Positions 47,092-47,165 of a stretch of DNA of 47,165 nucleotides are shown in pieces. Numbering within the stretch: the stretch's first letter is position 1; each line of letters opens with the position of its first letter. Source of the DNA: a virus; the IMG/VR virus record IMGVR_UViG_3300037229_000064, positions 1 to 47,165 of that record; one strand, given 5' to 3'. Position numbers and translations under genes: made by a program. Below the pieces are notes generated by a model, which saw only the letters and a program-made list of their open reading frames with translations, ran no database searches and was not told where the DNA came from.

Positions 47092-47165
47092 TTTTGTTTT
47101 TCTGCTCTCAGGCTTTTGCGGTATCTGATATTTTTGGAGTTTTAAGTCAGGGTCAGGCGACGGCT
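47073..47165 (+). CDS. N-terminal fragment of secreted small protein
   Basis: This is a partial second copy of the gene at 105-428 (31 codons, identical), cut by the window end. Confidence 0.85.
   Translation, partial: MKYIFLFLFFCSQAFAVSDIFGVLSQGQATA

Larger units (their letters stand above)
46865..47165. repeat. Right copy of the terminal assembly redundancy
   Basis: It repeats 1-197 but with two extra 52-bp units. Bases 46865-46987 equal 1-123 and bases 47040-47165 equal 72-197. Confidence 0.9.

Noticed and set aside
1-47165. Lysogeny genes (integrase, CI-type repressor, attachment site) and tRNA genes
   Set aside because: I searched the reading frames and gaps by eye and found none, though a small excisionase-like or repressor gene could be missed without profile search.

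Overview
This window is one essentially complete genome of a virulent, tailed, contractile-tail (myovirus-type) bacteriophage, about 46.9 kb, linearised inside a head-tail joining gene. The two ends overlap: bases 1-197 recur at 46865-47165, the second time with a 52-bp unit present three times instead of once. The true molecule is therefore circular or circularly permuted in the assembly, at 46,864 bp with one unit or 46,968 bp with three. I see no integrase, lysogeny repressor, tRNA, CRISPR array or insertion sequence. The DNA is moderately GC-rich and densely packed, and most genes overlap their neighbour by ATGA, GTGA, TTGA or TGATG. The host cannot be read directly. A sigma70-like promoter pattern, Shine-Dalgarno sites, a lipobox and a CsrA homologue point to a Gram-negative, probably proteobacterial or Bdellovibrionota-like host. 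The Sec signal peptides on tail-fibre-like proteins hint at a predatory bacterium such as Bdellovibrio, but that is speculation.

Layout, reading right around the origin. 35151-39241: terminase small and large subunits, portal, a small internal-protein candidate. 39234-41883: head morphogenesis protein, then an insert of accessory genes on both strands (metallophosphoesterase, a secreted Cys protein, a CxxC protein). 41884-46972: scaffold, major capsid protein, decoration candidate, neck and head-tail connector proteins. 105-1846: three small genes whose products carry Sec signal peptides. 1846-13143: tail terminator candidate, sheath, tube, frameshifted assembly chaperone, tape measure, LysM hub protein, baseplate hub, spike, gp25-like wedge, J-like wedge, tail protein I-like. 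13143-15841: fibres, two of them with signal peptides. 15856-19265: holin candidate, GT9-like glycosyltransferase, muramidase-like protein, three unknowns and a lipoprotein.

The early and accessory half (19204-35124) begins with a minus-strand operon ending in a CsrA-like regulator. It diverges from a plus-strand operon with a Fis-type helix-turn-helix gene; both promoters sit so close to their start codons that the mRNAs would be leaderless. Next come a YqaJ-type exonuclease (minus), a Sak4-like ATPase and an ssDNA-binding candidate (plus), which together look like a recombination module. A nucleotidyltransferase-fold gene, stand-alone zinc-finger microproteins, an SF2 helicase, many Cys-rich small proteins, a GT-A glycosyltransferase, a VRR-NUC nuclease and a replicative-helicase-like ATPase follow. 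No DNA polymerase or primase is evident, so the phage probably uses the host replisome.

A 300-bp AT-rich gap at 33030-33324 with twelve GTTAC/GTAAC pentamers around an AT tract is the best candidate for the replication origin or a master operator. Directly downstream is a gene with a 288-bp hexanucleotide repeat, in one GTGA-overlapped operon with a second muramidase-family paralogue. The most interesting points are the signal-peptide fibres, this repeat gene beside the GTTAC array, the paired muramidase homologues (one with Gln at the expected catalytic Glu), the shared leaderless promoter geometry, and tiny RanBP2-like and AN1-like zinc fingers.
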